Origin: Myxococcales bacterium
Lineage (GTDB): Bacteria; Myxococcota_A; UBA9042; PHBI01; JAAZYN01
Direction: 5' to 3'
NCBI GenBank assembly: GCA_014239625.1
Contig: JAAZYN010000098.1
Coordinates: 1 to 8,865 of the forward strand
DNA: 8,865 bases
Shown: one piece after another, positions 1-7,372 of the stretch
Layout: each line of letters begins with the position of its first letter
How positions within the stretch are numbered: the first letter of the stretch is position 1
The notes under the pieces: model-generated
What the model was told of the DNA's origin: nothing
Databases searched by the model: none
The model's input: the letters and a program-made list of their open reading frames with translations, nothing else
Translations under genes and position numbers: made by a program

Positions 1-1068
1 GCTCTGAGCAACCTTTCCCGCCAACACAGCGTAACCCGTAGCCGCCTGTGAATCGGGCGCCGCCACCGAGATCGGCTCGCCGTTGTCTGCGGCCACCGCG
101 GTGATGCTGTCGAGGGGCAGCTGCGCCAGGACGTCCAACTTATGCGCCTCTGCGTGGGCCTCAATGCGGCTTTCCCCATAGATGTAGTGTTTGGTTTCGC
201 ACGAGCCGCACTCGAAATGGCTCATGTTCTCGACGAGCCCGAGGATGCGGGTGTGTGTCATCTCGAACATCTTGATGGCGCGCCTCACGTCAGCGAACGC
301 GACATCTTGCGGGGTCGTGACGACCACCGCGCCGGTCAGCGGGACAACCTGCGACAGGCTGAGCTGGACATCACCCGTGCCGGGTGGGAGGTCGATGATC
401 AGATAGTCGAGCTCGCCCCAGTAGACGTCGAACAAAAACTGCTCCACCGCCTTACCAAGCATAGGCCCACGCCACACCACCGCGTCATCGTCCTTGAGCA
501 TGAAGCCCATGGAGATGAGCTTGACGCCATAGCGCTCAAGCGGGGCGATCTTCTCGTCCGATGTCAGCGAGGGGCGCGCCCCTCGTAGGCCCATCATCGT
601 CGGCATCGACGGACCATAGATGTCAGCGTCGAGGAGGCCCACCTTGGCCCCCGATTTCGCGAGGTTGACCGCCAGGTTGACAGCCACCGTGCTCTTTCCG
701 ACGCCGCCCTTGCCCGACGCCACCGCCACGATGTTGCGCACGCTGTCGAGCCGGCGCTGTGGGCCGCCGCCATGTTGATGCTTCGCCTGATCGCCCCGCG
801 CCGCCTGGGTGCGCCGCACCTCGGCGTCCATGATGATCTTCAGACTCGTGGCGCCAGCCCCATTCAATGCCGCCTCCACGTCGGACCGGATCTTGTCCTT
901 CAACGGACACGCGGGCGTCGTCAAGACGACTCGAACGCTCACAGCACCGTCCGCGGCCACCTGGAGATCGCGGATCATATTCAGCGTGACCAGATCTTTG
1001 CGGAGATCCGGATCGAGGACCGTCGAGAGCGCCGCCAGAGCGGATTGACGTGTGATCGAATGAGCCAT
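1..1068 (-). CDS. Mrp/ApbC/NBP35-type P-loop ATPase, Fe-S cluster carrier (3' end cut by window edge)
   Basis: Cytosolic ATPase of the Mrp/ApbC (Nbp35) branch of the deviant-Walker P-loop family, known as a scaffold or carrier that hands [4Fe-4S] clusters to apo-proteins. I translated it from ATG at 1068; 356 codons are open to the edge. The N-terminal ~90 residues form a MIP18/DUF59-like domain with the typical LDPDLRKDLVTLNMI stretch. The deviant Walker A is GKGGVGKS at residues 119-126, the LLDADIYGPSMP switch I region is near residue 147, and DLPPGTGD is at 226-233. The cluster-binding CxxC is C287-G-S-C290, then HYIYGE. Family members are about 350-380 residues, so only a few C-terminal residues should be missing. 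A weak AACGGG precedes the start, and no earlier in-frame start has better support. It stands alone and reads away from the receiver remnant to its right. A promoter-like pair lies at 1098-1126. Family assignment is secure; the client proteins cannot be read from sequence. Confidence 0.95.
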   Translation of the reverse strand, partial: MAHSITRQSALAALSTVLDPDLRKDLVTLNMIRDLQVAADGAVSVRVVLTTPACPLKDKIRSDVEAALNGAGATSLKIIMDAEVRRTQAARGDQAKHQHGGGPQRRLDSVRNIVAVASGKGGVGKSTVAVNLAVNLAKSGAKVGLLDADIYGPSMPTMMGLRGARPSLTSDEKIAPLERYGVKLISMGFMLKDDDAVVWRGPMLGKAVEQFLFDVYWGELDYLIIDLPPGTGDVQLSLSQVVPLTGAVVVTTPQDVAFADVRRAIKMFEMTHTRILGLVENMSHFECGSCETKHYIYGESRIEAHAEAHKLDVLAQLPLDSITAVAADNGEPISVAAPDSQAATGYAVLAGKVAQS

Positions 1069-1535
1069 TGTACACCCGTTGAACCAATCAGGAGCGGAAC
1101 GTAGATCCCACCGGAGCGCGAAGCAACCGTATTCGGTGGCTCTGGTCTCGGCTCGAGGTCTCGAAGGCTCTCACCTGGACGCGCGGACGAGGCGCCCCGC
1201 CCCAGCGCCTCCTCGAGCGCTCTGATACAGGTGCGCGCCAGGGCGCTCACCGTGCGTCGAATTGAGGTCGTCGTCCGTGCCGCATCATGGTCCGGTCGTA
1301 GACGGCCTCCAGGGTGGCGCCATCAGGCCATGGGGGACCGCGCACGCCAGCGACGTGGGACGCCACCAGAGTGGACAGCGGGATCACGCTGAGCGCCCAT
1401 GACGCAAGCCGGAGAGAGGCGCGCTAAAGCGAGGTCCCAACCGATCGGCGAGGTGCTCTGATGGGCGTCGACATGCTCGCTCAACGGCGAAGTCCAAGTT
1501 CTGGAAGCGTGGCGGCAGGCTCCCGCGGCGCTGTC
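1069..1535. other. Gene-poor stretch between Mrp and the receiver remnant
   Basis: No reading frame here has a convincing start, a ribosome site and protein-like composition together. Minus-strand frames give Arg/Ser/Pro-rich translations typical of shadow frames. One minus-strand frame, about 1250-1160, gives a short amphipathic stretch with an LARTCIRALEEALG segment, but it lacks a ribosome site and runs 88 bases into Mrp. The left part holds the candidate Mrp promoter. The right part is probably eroded sequence downstream of the receiver remnant, since that frame runs on to 1323 without recognisable content. Confidence 0.5.
1098..1126 (-). promoter_or_regulatory. Candidate housekeeping promoter of the Mrp gene
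   Basis: On the minus strand a TTGCTT -35-like box (1126-1121) is followed after 17 bases by a TACGTT -10-like box (1103-1098). This would start transcription near 1091, about 23 bases before the Mrp ATG. Each box matches the sigma-70 consensus at only three positions, so spacing and location are the main support. Confidence 0.35.
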
Positions 1536-1881
1536 ACGTCGCGCCACGCCGATGACCGCGTTCAAGTCATCGGGCGCCAACGGTGTGGCGATGACGGTGA
1601 GATCCCGATCCGGGCGCGCTCCCGGGGGCTGCCAGGCGGGAGAGCCGGTGACCAGAGCGATCTGCATGTCACGGCTTTTCCGACTGAGCTCTTCGCCGGA
1701 CGCGAGCCCGTCCACATCCATTCCCAACAGGTGCGGCTCGACCAAGAAACGTCGAATCGACGGTGCGGCAGCTGGTCCAACCCAGCCTCCGCCGTGCCCA
1801 CGGCGACGACCTGAGAGGCCTCGTTGTGGAGCAGCCGGGTCATGAGCGTCCGCCGCTCGGGGTGACCAGGACGACGATCAT
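1536..1881 (-). pseudogene. Degenerate response-regulator receiver (REC) domain, two frameshifts
   Basis: Reading leftwards from ATG at 1881, three successive frames together give one REC-like fold of about 115 residues, the normal size of the domain. Frame 1 (1881 to about 1850) gives MIVVLVTPSG, the first beta strand. Frame 2 (about 1850 to 1748) gives TLMTRLLHNEASQVVAVGTA and ends in HRRFDV, which is alpha-1, beta-2 and the entry to beta-3. Frame 3 (about 1747 to 1542) gives LVEPHLLGMD, then MQIALVTGSP (beta-4, with the conserved Thr) and TVIATPLAPDDLNAVIGVA (beta-5/alpha-5). Each junction is explained by one missing base, near 1850 and near 1747. No single frame is longer than a fragment. 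Even after repair, the phosphoacceptor Asp position reads Glu and the beta-5 Lys reads Thr. No output domain is recognisable downstream. Most likely it is a dead gene. Two consensus errors, or a divergent pseudo-receiver, are the alternatives. Confidence 0.6.
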
Positions 1882-1929
1882 GCCGTCGCCGACGTACGCC
1901 AAACCGGCCTCGGTGACGCTGGATCGTGG

Positions 1930-1935
1930 TATCCT
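1930..1935 (+). promoter_or_regulatory. Candidate -10 box for the radical SAM/Usp operon
   Basis: TATCCT lies 6 bases before the ATG at 1942, so transcription from it would begin at or next to the start codon (a leaderless mRNA). There is no good -35 at the normal spacing. The alternative is that GGGA at 1937-1940 is a ribosome site, but only one base separates it from the ATG, which is too close for normal use. Confidence 0.25.
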
Positions 1936-1941
1936 TGGGAC

Positions 1942-3333
1942 ATGGCTCGGATCCTGCTGATGATGCCCCCGATGCCCCAGCCGATGGGAGCGCCTTATCT
2001 GGGCCAGCTTTACGTTGCGGCGAGCGCCAGAGCCGCCGGACACGAGGTGCGGTGTCTGGATCTTGCGGCGCCCCACGCCGCGCGAGGCGATCGCGCCTAC
2101 GCGCAGGCGGTCGACGAAGCAGAGCGTTTCTCCCCGGACATCATAGGGTTGACACTGTTCACCTACGGCGCGGCGCGCGGCTATCGGCTGGCGCGGCAGC
2201 TGCGGCCCTACGCGAAGGTGTTGGTGGCAGGGGGCCCGCACGCCACCATCATCCCCGAGGAGCCCGTGCGCCAGGGCTTCGATGTGGCCATCGCCGGCGA
2301 AGGGGAGCACGCGATCGTCGCCCTGGCGGCAGCCGTGGACGCCGGCGGCGACCTGGGGACGGTACCAGGGGCAGTGCTGGCAGACGGGCGACGGGGACCT
2401 GTGGGAGGGATGCTGACCGGAGCGCAACTGAACGCTCTCCCGTTTCCGCACACGGCCTACGACTGTTACGACATGGAGCAGTACGCGCCCGGGGGACACG
2501 TCGTCAGCGGCGGGCTCATGAGCAGTCGCGGCTGCCCTGCTCGCTGCACCTTCTGCGCCAATTATGTCACGGGCCGCGGCTATCGCTGGCGGTCGACCGA
2601 GGACATCGTCGCGGAGATCAAGCAGCTGCGGGCGCGCTACGGCGTCCGCTCCGTGCCCTTCTGGGACGACGCGTTCACCGCGCGCCGCCCGCGGGTAAAC
2701 GCGATCTGCGACGCCTTCCTGGAGACCCCGGAGCTCCAGGGCATGACGTGGAGCGTCATCACCCCGGGAAACATGGTCAAACCTTTCGATCTGGAGCGCA
2801 TGCGCGCCGCGGGGTGCGTGTCCGTCAACTTCGGGATCGAGAGCGGCGACTACAACATCTTGAAGATCATCCAGAAGGGGCAGCGCCCCGACCAGGTTGT
2901 GGCCGCCGTGGAGGCGGCCAAGGTCGCAGGGATGCAGACCGTCGTGAACTTCATGTTCGGCTTCCCCGAAGAAGGCGTGCAGGAGCTGCAACACACGTTG
3001 GCGCTCATGGAGCGGCTGGCGCCCATGACCGATTATTTCAACACGCGCGGGGTGCTGGTTCCGTTTCCCGGGACGGCCGTGTACGACACGTGGCGGGACG
3101 CCTATCAGCTCGAGGGGTGGTGGTTGGACGAAGCCATGGTGCCACCAGAGCCACCCCAGGCCTCGTCGGACCCCCTCGACGGGATGCGTCGAGAGCGCGT
3201 GGACCCGGTGCTCGCGCGCAACTTCTTCCGCTACTCGCCCGCGGTCCGTGACATGATAGAGCGCTGCGTGAGGTTCAAAGCGGATCACAATCTGGGCACC
3301 GTGAAACGACTCATCAGCGCCACGGCAGCATGA
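1942..3333 (+). CDS. B12-binding-type radical SAM protein
   Basis: 463-residue cytosolic enzyme of the cobalamin-binding radical SAM class (BchE/HpnP/P-methylase-like architecture). It should cleave S-adenosylmethionine at a [4Fe-4S] cluster to make a 5'-deoxyadenosyl radical, often for methylation or ring formation at an unactivated carbon; its substrate is unknown. Residues about 3-150 form the Rossmann-like B12-binding domain (RILLMMPP start, PDIIGLT at 65-71, VAGGPHA at 95-101, GEGEHA at 119-124). It lacks the DxHxxG lower-ligand motif, as many family members do. The radical SAM core begins at RGCPARCTFC, with cluster cysteines C198, C202 and C205. It continues through FWDDAF (240-245), GIESG (298-302) and FMFGFPEE (337-344). 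The first beta strand needs the start at 1942. Its TGA overlaps the ATG of the Usp gene (ATGA), indicating translational coupling. The class is certain; the reaction is not assignable. Confidence 0.93.
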   Translation: MARILLMMPPMPQPMGAPYLGQLYVAASARAAGHEVRCLDLAAPHAARGDRAYAQAVDEAERFSPDIIGLTLFTYGAARGYRLARQLRPYAKVLVAGGPHATIIPEEPVRQGFDVAIAGEGEHAIVALAAAVDAGGDLGTVPGAVLADGRRGPVGGMLTGAQLNALPFPHTAYDCYDMEQYAPGGHVVSGGLMSSRGCPARCTFCANYVTGRGYRWRSTEDIVAEIKQLRARYGVRSVPFWDDAFTARRPRVNAICDAFLETPELQGMTWSVITPGNMVKPFDLERMRAAGCVSVNFGIESGDYNILKIIQKGQRPDQVVAAVEAAKVAGMQTVVNFMFGFPEEGVQELQHTLALMERLAPMTDYFNTRGVLVPFPGTAVYDTWRDAYQLEGWWLDEAMVPPEPPQASSDPLDGMRRERVDPVLARNFFRYSPAVRDMIERCVRFKADHNLGTVKRLISATAA

Positions 3334-4283
3334 ACAACGTCGACCTCCGCAAACGAATCAAGCACATCGTCGTCGCGACGAACCTGAGCGACGGCGCGCG
3401 CCGCGCCCATGCCCATGCGGCTGCCCTGGCGAAGGCCTTCGGCGCCACCGTGACGCTGCTTCACGTCGACGAGTTCGCCTCGAGCCGGCTTCACGCCGTG
3501 GAGACGGCCGACTATCAAAAACCAAGCGTTCAGGAGGGGCGGATCCGGGAAGCCCTAGCCGACTTCGAGCGGCACGGCGTGGATGCGGCGCTCAAGATCG
3601 TGGAGGGGTTGCCGAAGGCGGCGATAAATCGCTGGGTGCGCGCCAACGGCGGGGACTTGGTGGTGATGACCAAGCGCAACCGCGGCCCGCTCAAGGAGCT
3701 GGTGCTCGGAAGCACGACCCAGCGCGTCCTGCGGCTGGTGAGCTCGCCGGCCCTGGTGGTCCACGAGGAAGACGACGCCGGCAGCGACGGCAGCTTGCCG
3801 TCCTACCGGTCGATCATGGCGGCGACCGACCTGTCCGACAACGCTGACCGTGGGATCCGCGCGGCCCTGAGCTTCGCGGACGTGACCGGCTCGGAGGTGA
3901 CGCTGGTCCACGTATTGAGGATGCCTCGAATGGTGCCGCTGGGTGCATCAGGGGCGGCCTCGGCCGGCGGAATGCCGCACCAGAACCTTCGCGTCTATCG
4001 CAGCACGGCCGAAGCTCAGCTCTCCAAGAAGCTACGTGAGCTGGGGGACGTCCGGGCCAAACCCCTGCTCCTCATCGACACCAACGCCGGTGAGGCTATC
4101 TGCGGCGCGGCGGACACGGAGCGAGCCGACCTCATCGCGATCCCCACACTCGGCCGCACCGGACTCCGGCAGATCCTCCTCGGCTCCACGGCAGAGCGGG
4201 TCGCGCGGATCGCGACCAAACCGGTGCTGGTGATGCCGCGACCCTTCCTGGAGCACTTCGCCACCATCGACACCGAGACCTGA
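3330..4283 (+). CDS. Tandem universal stress protein (two UspA domains)
   Basis: 317-residue cytosolic protein made of two Usp domains, residues about 9-145 and 158-303. Usp domains bind ATP or AMP and help cells survive stress; tandem forms usually pack as an internal dimer. Domain 1 starts IKHIVVATNLSD and ends RGPLKELVLGST...SPALVV (G127-S128-T129). Domain 2 starts SIMAATDLSD and ends GRTGLRQILLGST...KPVLVMP (G275, G278, G285-S286-T287). Domain 2 keeps the full nucleotide-binding signature (D167, GxxG, GST). Domain 1 has Asn18 in place of that Asp and Arg116 in place of the first Gly, so it probably binds nucleotide weakly or not at all. The ATG overlaps the radical SAM stop codon, so the two proteins are made from one message. 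There is no separate ribosome site or promoter, which fits coupling. Family assignment is very secure; the partner relationship with the radical SAM protein is inferred. Confidence 0.93.
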   Translation: MNNVDLRKRIKHIVVATNLSDGARRAHAHAAALAKAFGATVTLLHVDEFASSRLHAVETADYQKPSVQEGRIREALADFERHGVDAALKIVEGLPKAAINRWVRANGGDLVVMTKRNRGPLKELVLGSTTQRVLRLVSSPALVVHEEDDAGSDGSLPSYRSIMAATDLSDNADRGIRAALSFADVTGSEVTLVHVLRMPRMVPLGASGAASAGGMPHQNLRVYRSTAEAQLSKKLRELGDVRAKPLLLIDTNAGEAICGAADTERADLIAIPTLGRTGLRQILLGSTAERVARIATKPVLVMPRPFLEHFATIDTET

Positions 4284-4475
4284 GCTCAGCGATTCGGTCC
4301 GGGCCGCTCGCGCACATCCACGCAGCTCCGAAGAGACCTCGGCAGGCGGGCAGGCTTCGCGCTTTCGCCACCGCATCAGGCGCCCTCGAGCTGCCGCGAC
4401 GACTCCGGCGAGACGGCCGCGCTGGAGATCCGCAGCCCTCCCGCCAGCGGCCGTTGGCCTGGAGGTCTCGGGACA

Positions 4476-4495
4476 TGGCCTGAACGGTCAGGCCA
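4476..4495. terminator. Perfect hairpin between convergent genes
   Basis: TGGCCTGA (4476-4483) and TCAGGCCA (4488-4495) form a perfect 8-bp stem around an ACGG loop. It lies 27 bases past the stop of the leftward methyltransferase gene and 193 bases past the Usp stop. There is no T run on either strand, so it may work as a Rho-assisted or bidirectional stop, or as an mRNA end-stabiliser. The rest of 4284-4521 shows no gene. Confidence 0.45.
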
Positions 4496-4521
4496 GCTGA
4501 GGCTCCAGGCTGCGGCGCAGG

Positions 4522-7317
4522 TCACTTCCGCCGCGCCGTCACGAGGGTCCACCGCGCCTTCAGCGGCGTCGCTCCCTCGACGCGCTCAGCGACATGGGCG
4601 AGAAACGCTGCGTGTTGCTCGTCGCCAGCGCCCGGCACCATGCTCGAGACGATCACCGGCTGCCCCATCCAGTCCAGATACTCAGCGGCCGTCCAGTCCC
4701 GCTCGAAGCGGTGGAGCTCGACGTCGTCGAAGCCCAGCCGCTCCATGGTACGCCGCAGCCGGTCGGGCGTAGCGAGCAACGCATGCACCGACCCGGTCGC
4801 CTCCGGTGCGGCCAGCCCCAGGTCCTCCCGGGCCCTCGCCACCGCGCTCGCCACCGCCACCGCGCCGGGGAGGGTCATGTGCTCCACGTCACCCAGATAC
4901 TCGGCGGGGACGCTGAGGCCGAAGCGACCTCGACGCCTCAAGCAGCGACGCACCCGACGGAGCGCCACCTCGGGGTTGCGCTCCAACCAAAACGCGGAGC
5001 TACACAGGATCGCCGAAAACCCCGGTCCCAGTGGCATCGCGTCCAAAAGCGTGTGGGCATTTCGTTGCTCGAACGTGGCGCGCGGGTCGCTCACGAGCCG
5101 GGTCGCTGCGGCGACCATCCGCGGCGCTGGGTCGACCCCTACCACGCGGCCCTCCTCGCCCAAGCGCGCCAGGATGTGGCGCGTGACGACCCCCGTCCCG
5201 CAGCCGAGGTCGGCGACCTGCGCGTCCATCGGGAACCGGACCCTGTCCACGAGGGCCTTCGCGACGGCGTCATAATGCTGTGAGCGTTGGCAGAGGGCCT
5301 CATAATAGCGCGCCTGGACCTCATCCTCCCACGGTCCCGGATCGTTGATACCGGGGCTCACCATGTCGAGCAGCGCTCGTGGGACGGTCGACTTGCGGCC
5401 GAGGTCGACGGGCGCCCGGTCGTCGAGCACGATGACCACCTCGTCGGTGATCGCGGCGCGGAGGGTCTCCTCGCCGTGCCCGTCAGCCAGCAGCTGCCCC
5501 AGGGTCGGCGTGTATTGGATAGCCGTCAGCAGCTTCGCTCGCGGCGAGGTGTACGGCAACAGGATGGGCCCGTCACGCCCGGGGCCCAGCAGCACGTGGT
5601 TACGGGAGGCGTCGTCGACCACCACCGGATCGTTGGGCTCCTCCGCCACGCCATCCAGCGCGGCCTGCAACCAGGCCGGCTCGAAGGGGCTATGCAGAGA
5701 CCCGATGTTCGGGTTGGGCCGGATCCGGTAACGGTCCCAAAGCGCTCGCGGCGGCGCCACCGCGGGCGTCAGGCGGTCGTACCAGCGCTTCGCGGGGTTC
5801 TCCAACCCGCTGTCGGGCCCCCAATGCTCCGCATAACGGGCGAAACACTCGGCGAGCAGCCCCTGGTTGACCGTGATCTTCTCCAACAGCGTGGCCGCCC
5901 GCACGGCCCCCACCAGCTCCGTGAGCAGGGGGGCTTGGCGGGGCCCGTCGACGGCGATCTCGAGGATGCCGCTCAGGACCGTGTCGATGAATGGCGCGAT
6001 CGGGCTGCCGCTGGTCTTCACCTTAGAGACATAGGCCGCTATTCGAGCCTCACGAGACGCCGTCGGCTCGATGTCCGGGCTGTGCGTGGGACGATAACCG
6101 AGGGCGAAGACCCGGCGGTGACCCTCGACGTCCGTGGCGACCCGCTGGAGCCCCTCGGCAACGACCGCGTCGCTGGTCTCCACGTCGACGGTCTCGTCGC
6201 CCCGCAGCCGCTTGATGAGCTGGCCCAGCTCCGCGACGACGCCCGCGGCGGTCGGCTCTATAGCGCCACCCGACTCGTTGAACTCGGCCACCCTGGACGC
6301 CACGTCCTGGAGCGTGCGAACCGCACGGCGGGCCGCATGGACGGACGCCGGCACGAGGGCTGTCGGCGCCATCAGGTGCCCCACCACCTCGGCCGCGCGG
6401 GACGCGTATGCCGCCAGGGAGTCCGAGTAATCGCGCCCCACCTCGGCACAATGGTCGGCCCAAAGCCGCCGGGCGGCGCTGGTCACACGACCCCGGTGAA
6501 GTCGCGCGTAGTCACACGCCACTCCATGGTCCAGGCTGTCGACCGCCGGGATGATGAAGCGGCCGAGGCCCAGGCCGTGCCAGTACGCGTGGACCTCATA
6601 GCGCAAGGTGTCCACCGCGCTGGACGCAACCTCAGCGGCGTGGTCCTCGCGCAGGCGTCGACGGCGGACCTCCGCGTCGGCGGCGTCACTCTCGAGCTGC
6701 GAACACTCCTTACAGTCCGCGATGACCGAGAGTCCGTCGAAGGCGGCGTGACGCGCGCACGTCTCACGACCCAGCTCGGCGAGCCAGTACATCTGCCAGG
6801 CCGACACGGCGTGTCCGAGCCGGGCGACGTGGGTGAGCTCGTAGTCGGTGAGCGCCGGCCAAATGACGCCTCCGAGCAAGGCCTGCACGCACCCCTGGCT
6901 CAGCCAACGCGCGTCTTGCGCGGCGGTGTGGCTGACCATCGAGCCGTCGGACCGAGCGGCCCAGCCGTGTCCGATGCCCTCGGCGGCGAGAGCGCTTCGA
7001 GCGACGACGTACTCCTCGTCGTGGGTGTCGAACCGGCGCCAGCCCGCGGCAGGGGCGCCCACGTGACGTTCGAGCCGCTCGAAACCCACCACCCCCGAGT
7101 TGTAGCCGAGGATCATGGCGTGCCGCTGGAACGGCGTCCGTAACAGCCCCTCGGCTTCAAAACCGAAGGCCGCCGCCACGGCCTGCTCGGCGTCAGCGTC
7201 GCGAGCATCTTCCAAGGCCGCGGCGACGTCGAGGATGGTCCGCGCCGACAGCTCGCGCGCGAAGGTGACCAGCGGCTCTTTGGCGAGGTCGTCAGCAATC
7301 ACAGTCGTCGATGTCAC
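4522..7317 (-). CDS. Large protein with C-terminal class I SAM-dependent methyltransferase and unassigned N-terminal region
   Basis: 931 residues, cytosolic (no signal peptide or membrane segment). Residues about 680-930 are a class I (Rossmann) SAM-dependent methyltransferase of the type 11/25 kind: motif I VADLGCGTG at 701-709, the ribose-binding acid D729 in VVGVDP, FSAILCSSAFWL at 767-778 (motif post II/III) and a C-terminal strand RWTLVTARRK. The acceptor is unknown. Residues 1-570 match nothing I recognise. They are mostly Ala/Arg/Glu-rich helix, with a C202-KE-C205 pair, YWHGLGLGRF at 245-254 and a VDSLDHG stretch. Residues about 575-640 look like a small winged-helix module just before the enzyme (see findings). 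The longest frame starts at GTG 7317, where AAGG abuts the codon; a second GTG at 7302 (residue 6) has AAGGTGA 11 bases upstream and may be the true start. A stop lies about 50 bases further upstream. It is single-gene, divergent from the 292-residue protein and convergent with Usp. The enzyme domain is secure; the role is open. Confidence 0.9.
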   Translation of the reverse strand: MTSTTVIADDLAKEPLVTFARELSARTILDVAAALEDARDADAEQAVAAAFGFEAEGLLRTPFQRHAMILGYNSGVVGFERLERHVGAPAAGWRRFDTHDEEYVVARSALAAEGIGHGWAARSDGSMVSHTAAQDARWLSQGCVQALLGGVIWPALTDYELTHVARLGHAVSAWQMYWLAELGRETCARHAAFDGLSVIADCKECSQLESDAADAEVRRRRLREDHAAEVASSAVDTLRYEVHAYWHGLGLGRFIIPAVDSLDHGVACDYARLHRGRVTSAARRLWADHCAEVGRDYSDSLAAYASRAAEVVGHLMAPTALVPASVHAARRAVRTLQDVASRVAEFNESGGAIEPTAAGVVAELGQLIKRLRGDETVDVETSDAVVAEGLQRVATDVEGHRRVFALGYRPTHSPDIEPTASREARIAAYVSKVKTSGSPIAPFIDTVLSGILEIAVDGPRQAPLLTELVGAVRAATLLEKITVNQGLLAECFARYAEHWGPDSGLENPAKRWYDRLTPAVAPPRALWDRYRIRPNPNIGSLHSPFEPAWLQAALDGVAEEPNDPVVVDDASRNHVLLGPGRDGPILLPYTSPRAKLLTAIQYTPTLGQLLADGHGEETLRAAITDEVVIVLDDRAPVDLGRKSTVPRALLDMVSPGINDPGPWEDEVQARYYEALCQRSQHYDAVAKALVDRVRFPMDAQVADLGCGTGVVTRHILARLGEEGRVVGVDPAPRMVAAATRLVSDPRATFEQRNAHTLLDAMPLGPGFSAILCSSAFWLERNPEVALRRVRRCLRRRGRFGLSVPAEYLGDVEHMTLPGAVAVASAVARAREDLGLAAPEATGSVHALLATPDRLRRTMERLGFDDVELHRFERDWTAAEYLDWMGQPVIVSSMVPGAGDEQHAAFLAHVAERVEGATPLKARWTLVTARRK

Positions 7318-7320
7318 CTT
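7314..7320 (-). promoter_or_regulatory. Ribosome-binding-like AAGGTGA bearing on the methyltransferase start
   Basis: AAGGTGA on the minus strand overlaps the first possible GTG (7317-7315) and lies 11 bases before a second in-frame GTG (7302-7300). If it is used, translation begins at 7302 and the protein is 926 rather than 931 residues. Confidence 0.35.
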
Positions 7321-7342
7321 CGGTACCGCCGTCTCCGATCTC

Positions 7343-7372
7343 TTGCCCGCGAGGAGGCGCCGATGCTACACT
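7343..7372 (+). promoter_or_regulatory. Candidate promoter of the 292-residue protein gene
   Basis: TTGCCC (7343-7348), an 18-base spacer and TACACT (7367-7372) resemble a sigma-70 promoter. Transcription would start near 7379, leaving a leader of roughly 55 bases before the ATG at 7436. The -10 box overlaps the possible -10 of the opposite gene. Confidence 0.45.

Noticed and set aside
142..588. 148-residue plus-strand frame within the Mrp region
   Set aside because: Antisense to clear Mrp motifs (DLPPGTGD, CGSC); a shadow frame.
981..1250. 89-residue minus-strand frame with an ALARTCIRALEEALG-like helix
   Set aside because: No ribosome site; overlaps the Mrp gene by 88 bases and continues as a meaningless Arg/Ser-rich tail.
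2060..2100. DxHxxG-type cobalamin ligand motif in the radical SAM protein
   Set aside because: Only LDLAAPHAARG is present, which has the wrong spacing; the domain appears to be of the type without the His ligand.
1840..3288. 482-residue minus-strand open frame opposite the radical SAM gene
   Set aside because: It is antisense to a certain gene, is His/Arg/Val-rich without domain motifs, and is open only because of GC-biased third positions. Only its last codons (1881-1850) matter, as the start of the receiver remnant.
4284..4475. Possible small gene after the Usp stop
   Set aside because: Both strands give Arg/Ser/Ala-rich frames without a ribosome site or a sensible start.
5287..7143. 618-residue plus-strand open frame opposite the methyltransferase gene
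   Set aside because: Antisense shadow rich in Arg, Gly, His and Val; no ribosome site and no recognisable domain.
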